From Alphaproteobacteria bacterium (GTDB taxonomy: Bacteria > Pseudomonadota > Alphaproteobacteria > Rhodobacterales > Rhodobacteraceae), in NCBI GenBank assembly GCA_030424705.1, contig JAUHWJ010000001.1:1-25155 (forward strand): a stretch of 25,155 bases of DNA, written 5' to 3'. Below, piece after piece: positions 23,016 through 25,155 of the stretch. Position 1 is the first letter of the stretch. Each line of letters opens with the position of its first letter. The notes beneath the pieces are model-generated. The model worked only from the letters and a program-made list of their open reading frames with translations. It was not told the DNA's origin and did no database searches. The translations under genes and the position numbers were made by a program.

Positions 23016-23470
23016 GGCGCCAGTCCGCGACGCTTCAGCCAGGCGGCGTGCCGGGCCGGCGCGTAGAGGCGTGGCGTCAGGCCCGCGGTCAGCCGGTTGT
23101 GGAGGTGCCGCCAATGATCCGGGCAGGCGTCTTCCGGCGCGACGCCGCAGCTCTCCACCCGCTCGATGGCGGCGAGCGCCGCCTCGACCTTCGGCCAGCC
23201 GGAGAGCCGCAGGAGGATCTCGCCGCCGGGCGTCACGAAGGGCACTGTCGCGCAGGGCGCGCCCGCCTCGACGGTGCGCAGGATGTCGATCCGGCTCTCG
23301 ACCGTGCCATAGGCGTTCGACGCCCAGCGGATCAGCGCGAAGACGGCGCCGGGATCGAAGGAGACGCGCCTCTCTGCTCGCGTCAGGATCGTCTCCTCGG
23401 CGATCCGGCCGAAGCGGATCCAGCGTTCGACGCGCCCCTCGTCCCAGGTGAGATCGACAGTCGTGCGCAT
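23012..23470 (-). CDS. DUF2840 protein of the conjugation module
   Basis: A 152-residue soluble protein that fits DUF2840, a family found beside traF in alphaproteobacterial ICEs. Seen in the sequence: RVERWIRFGRIAEETILTRAERR, FDPGAVFALIRWASNAYGT, SRIDILR, and a C-terminal DHWRHLHNRLTAGL. The ATG at 23470 is chosen because the upstream in-frame extension is low-complexity and AGAGGGGG lies about ten bases before this ATG. The gene begins four bases after the rdfS-like stop and overlaps traF by four bases. No function is established that I know of; conservation of place suggests a role in DNA processing or in its control. Confidence 0.8.
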   Translation of the reverse strand: MRTTVDLTWDEGRVERWIRFGRIAEETILTRAERRVSFDPGAVFALIRWASNAYGTVESRIDILRTVEAGAPCATVPFVTPGGEILLRLSGWPKVEAALAAIERVESCGVAPEDACPDHWRHLHNRLTAGLTPRLYAPARHAAWLKRRGLAP

Positions 23471-23474
23471 CGCG

Positions 23475-23771
23475 TCAGCGCCCCCTCTGAGTGTTCGGGG
23501 TGCGCAGATAGGCGGGCGCGAGGGCGGCATGGCGCTTGGCGGGCGGCAGGGTCTCGCCGCTCTCGTCCGAGGTCGAAGTCTTGCCGCCCCGGGCGACCCA
23601 GGCCTGCAGGTCGTCGAGCGCATAGACGACGCGCCCGCCGATCTTCGAATAGCGCGGACCGGTGCCGTAGGTCCGGTGCTTCTCGAGCGTGCGGCCGGAA
23701 AGACCGAGGAAGCGCGCCGCCTCCGGCGTGCGGAGATAGCGCGGCGGCAGGGACGGGTTCGGATCGGGCAT
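23475..23771 (-). CDS. rdfS: RdfS-like excisionase (HTH, AlpA/MerR-type)
   Basis: A 98-residue DNA-binding protein. Residues 12-58 (YLRTPEAARFLGLSGRTLEKHRTYGTGPRY, then SKIGGRVVYALDDLQAWV) form the winged helix-turn-helix of the AlpA/excisionase class. In ICEMlSymR7A the equivalent, RdfS, is the recombination directionality factor and heads the operon containing traF, a transglycosylase and rlxS, which is the order seen here. GGAGG lies nine bases before the ATG at 23771. The C-terminal tail repeats a short YLRTP motif (YLRTPNTQ). No integrase or attachment site is in the window, so the target of excision is not visible. A general transcriptional regulator role is the alternative. Confidence 0.75.
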   Translation of the reverse strand: MPDPNPSLPPRYLRTPEAARFLGLSGRTLEKHRTYGTGPRYSKIGGRVVYALDDLQAWVARGGKTSTSDESGETLPPAKRHAALAPAYLRTPNTQRGR

Positions 23772-23939
23772 GGCGAAGGGCCTCCGGATGCTCGGGCCCG
23801 CCGCGGAGTTGCGCCGGGCTATCGGAGGCGAGTGAAGCGAAGATCGGCGTGAAGGGGGGATGACGAAGATCGATCCCGGGAATCGTCACCCCGTGTCATC
23901 GGGCGTTTGGGGGCGGCGGATCGGTCTCGATCCGGCCGG
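23772..23939 (-). promoter_or_regulatory. Leader and control region of the rdfS-like operon
   Basis: The 168 bases between the FseA-like and RdfS-like genes hold TGACGA (23861-23866) and its complement TCGTCA (23883-23888), separated by 16 bases that include the palindrome TCCCGGGA. In the ICEMlSymR7A scheme the activator FseA acts on rdfS expression, so this pair is a candidate binding site. No firm -35/-10 boxes were identified. Confidence 0.4.
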
Positions 23940-24684
23940 TCAGTCGTCGCGCCGTCGGCGTCCCGTCGGACGCCGGCCGAGAAGAAGGGCGCGGTAGCCG
24001 TCTTCCGTCAGGCGCCGTCCATGCGCGATCAGGCGGACGACCTGGGCCTTCAGCGGGCTCGTCTTCCAGGGCTCGGCGCCGACGCGGGCCTCGCCATAGA
24101 GATGCTCGGCGATGGTGCGGAGGACCGCCTCCGCCTCGCGCCCGTCGAGCGCGCGAAGCGCCATGGCGATGCGTCGGCGCTGCTGTCGCGTCAGCGGATC
24201 GGGCGGCGCCCGAAGGCCCATCAGCCGCGCCCGGAGACGCGCGGCGTTCGCGCGCCGGGCAGGCCAGCGGTCGTCGAAAGGCAGGAGGATTCCGACAGGC
24301 TTGCGGAGATCGGCGGGACGGAGGGCCAGCAACTCGCCGGTCTTCAACCGGAGGAAGAGCAGGCCGTCGGCCTCGCGGCGGAGATCGATCCCGTCCGGAT
24401 CGAGCGTGACAGAGTCGCTGTCCGGCTCCGTCGCTGGAGCGAGCAGCGTCACCGCGGCGGGCGCCGCCTTCGGCGTCCAGAACACCGGCGCGCTGGGCGC
24501 CGCCAGCTCCGGATCAACCGGGAAATCGCAACCCCCAGCTGGCCGGGGAGGCGAGCCCCCGTCCCAGCAGGGGGTACTCCTTCCTGTAGCGGCTGTTGCG
24601 GCGCAGGCACTCCCAGGCGAGGCCCGAGAGGTCGAGCCCGTCGAAGACGTCGTAGGCGTGATCGTCCCGCCAGTCCCGCGTCAT
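23940..24684 (-). CDS. fseA: FseA-like excision activator made by +1 ribosomal frameshift
   Basis: Two frames that together encode a 247-residue protein. The first, from ATG 24684, gives 56 residues of DUF6499 (DWRDDHAYD, LAWECLRRNSRYRKEY, WGLRF) and stops at TGA 24514-24516. The second, one base forward, carries DUF2285 to 23940 (TRQQRRRIAMALRALDGRE, WKTSPLKAQVVRLIAHG) with a basic tail. A shift from TTT to TTC at the end of WGLRF continues as PVDPELAAPSAPVFW, the junction expected of full-length relatives. In ICEMlSymR7A, msi172 and msi171 are joined this way to make FseA, which activates the excisionase gene rdfS (Ramsay and co-workers). A GTG at 24485 could also start the second part alone. 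A simple frameshift mutation or sequencing error would look the same at one locus, but the slip site makes recoding the better reading. Confidence 0.8.
24514..24528 (-). other. Candidate +1 programmed frameshift site
   Basis: On the - strand the codons read CGA TTT CCC GGT TGA. tRNA-Phe can slip from UUU to UUC, after which CCG GTT GAT follows and the TGA is avoided. This is the mechanism reported for FseA of ICEMlSymR7A. The zero-frame stop lies only two codons after the slip. Confidence 0.75.
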
Positions 24685-24820
24685 GGCGATGCTCCGCGCC
24701 TCGGTTAGCCGGAACCTGAAGGGAAATAGGGTCGGCGCTGCTGCGCGTCCACCGATTGAAGGCCAGGGAAATACAACTTTAGCGCGAGACCGGCTCTGCA
24801 GCGGAAGTTCGACGCCGGCG
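24685..24820 (-). promoter_or_regulatory. Control region upstream of the FseA-like gene
   Basis: Contains TATTTCCCT (- strand) twice, at 24720-24728 and 24765-24773, 45 bases apart, in an AT-richer patch. GGAG lies about eight bases before the ATG at 24684. No lux-type or tra-box palindrome was recognised. The repeat pair may be an operator. Confidence 0.4.
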
Positions 24821-25093
24821 TCAGTCCTCGCGCTCGGCCAGCAGCAGGCGATAGCCGATCTCGGTCATCCAGCGTGCGCGGGCAAGGTGCGTCTCGACGA
24901 CGTCGCGCGCGCGGTCAGGCTCGGCCTCGGCGTCGATGTCGAACAGAACCTGCGCCATCTCCGCCAGAGTCGCGCCGCTCTCCTCGGCGTCGAGCAGGCG
25001 CATATAGAGCTTGACGTTGGAGCGATCATACACGGTCAGGGCGTCGCCCTGCGGCGCGGTCGCTGCTCTGCCTGTCGTATTCGGCGCCGACAT
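24821..25093 (-). CDS. qseM: QseM-like acidic DUF2285 antiactivator
   Basis: A 90-residue protein consisting almost only of a DUF2285 domain (LTVYDRSNVKLYMRLLDAEESG, then ATLAEMAQVLFDIDAE and HLARARWMTEIGYRLLL). It lacks DUF6499 and is strongly acidic over the first two helices (DAEESG, FDIDAEAEPD). In ICEMlSymR7A, QseM has this make-up and blocks FseA by binding its DUF6499 domain, and it also blocks TraR. The ATG at 25093 is preferred over an in-frame ATG at 25138 because the protein start MSAPN-x-x-GRA and the domain distance fit relatives; the ribosome site is weak in both cases. The gene is 136 bases upstream of the FseA-like gene on the same strand. A quorum-sensing regulator is not in the window. 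Confidence 0.75.
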   Translation of the reverse strand: MSAPNTTGRAATAPQGDALTVYDRSNVKLYMRLLDAEESGATLAEMAQVLFDIDAEAEPDRARDVVETHLARARWMTEIGYRLLLAERED

Positions 25094-25155
25094 GTGCCCC
25101 CTTGGCGCCCGGCAGGACGCTAGTGAAACATCCTCCACGAACCCGTCCGAACGCA

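Noticed and set aside
23940..24684. FseA-like gene as a simple frameshifted pseudogene
   Set aside because: The shift falls exactly on a TTT-C slip site known from the FseA system and both domains keep intact motifs. An assembly error cannot be excluded.
1..25155. CRISPR array
   Set aside because: No regularly spaced direct repeats were seen; the repeated segments found are inside genes or isolated pairs.

Overview
The window is GC-rich and codes densely on both strands, with alphaproteobacterial gene content. The holdfast-anchor-like genes, the DUF4402 pilins and a conjugation module of the Mesorhizobium symbiosis-island type suggest a Rhodobacterales or related marine or soil alphaproteobacterium. 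The genus cannot be read from the sequence.

Region A (1-6553, + strand) is a cell-surface adhesion locus. It holds a small Asn-rich secreted HfaA-like protein, a CsgG/HfaB-type outer-membrane secretion lipoprotein with an extra C-terminal domain, a secreted Ala/Thr/Val repeat protein in the position of HfaD, and a 1115-residue calcium-binding, beta-helical protein with a type I secretion-like C-terminus. A strong terminator follows at 6641-6678. Region B (6822-9347) carries small envelope genes: a DUF4893-like protein, a translationally coupled pair (LprI/DUF1311-like plus an unknown periplasmic protein), and a membrane protein with an N-terminal PH-like segment.

Region C (9697-16837) is a chaperone-usher pilus locus built on DUF4402 pilins. 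Three tandem pilins share an almost identical N-terminal extension, probably the donor strand. They are followed by a PapD-like chaperone and an outer-membrane usher. An orphan DUF4402 protein without the full N-terminal extension and a divergently transcribed putative HTH regulator lie just upstream. An AT-rich promoter island containing a 12-bp palindrome separates regulator and pilins.

Region D (16838-17332) is a scar with a fragment of an IS21-type transposase. Region E (17333-25093, all - strand) is the DNA-processing and regulatory half of an integrative conjugative element. In transcription order it holds a QseM-like antiactivator, an FseA-like activator (DUF6499+DUF2285), an RdfS-like excisionase, a DUF2840 protein, a TraF peptidase, a lytic transglycosylase, a candidate oriT, an RlxS relaxase, a TraG/VirD4 coupling protein and a CopG-like protein. 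The trb mating-pore genes that normally follow are missing from the window, and the IS21 scar sits where they would start.

The most notable signal is in the FseA-like gene. Its two domains are in different frames, joined at TTT-C followed by an early TGA. This is the arrangement described for the +1 programmed ribosomal frameshift that makes FseA in ICEMlSymR7A. I therefore read it as a functional recoding site rather than a broken gene.
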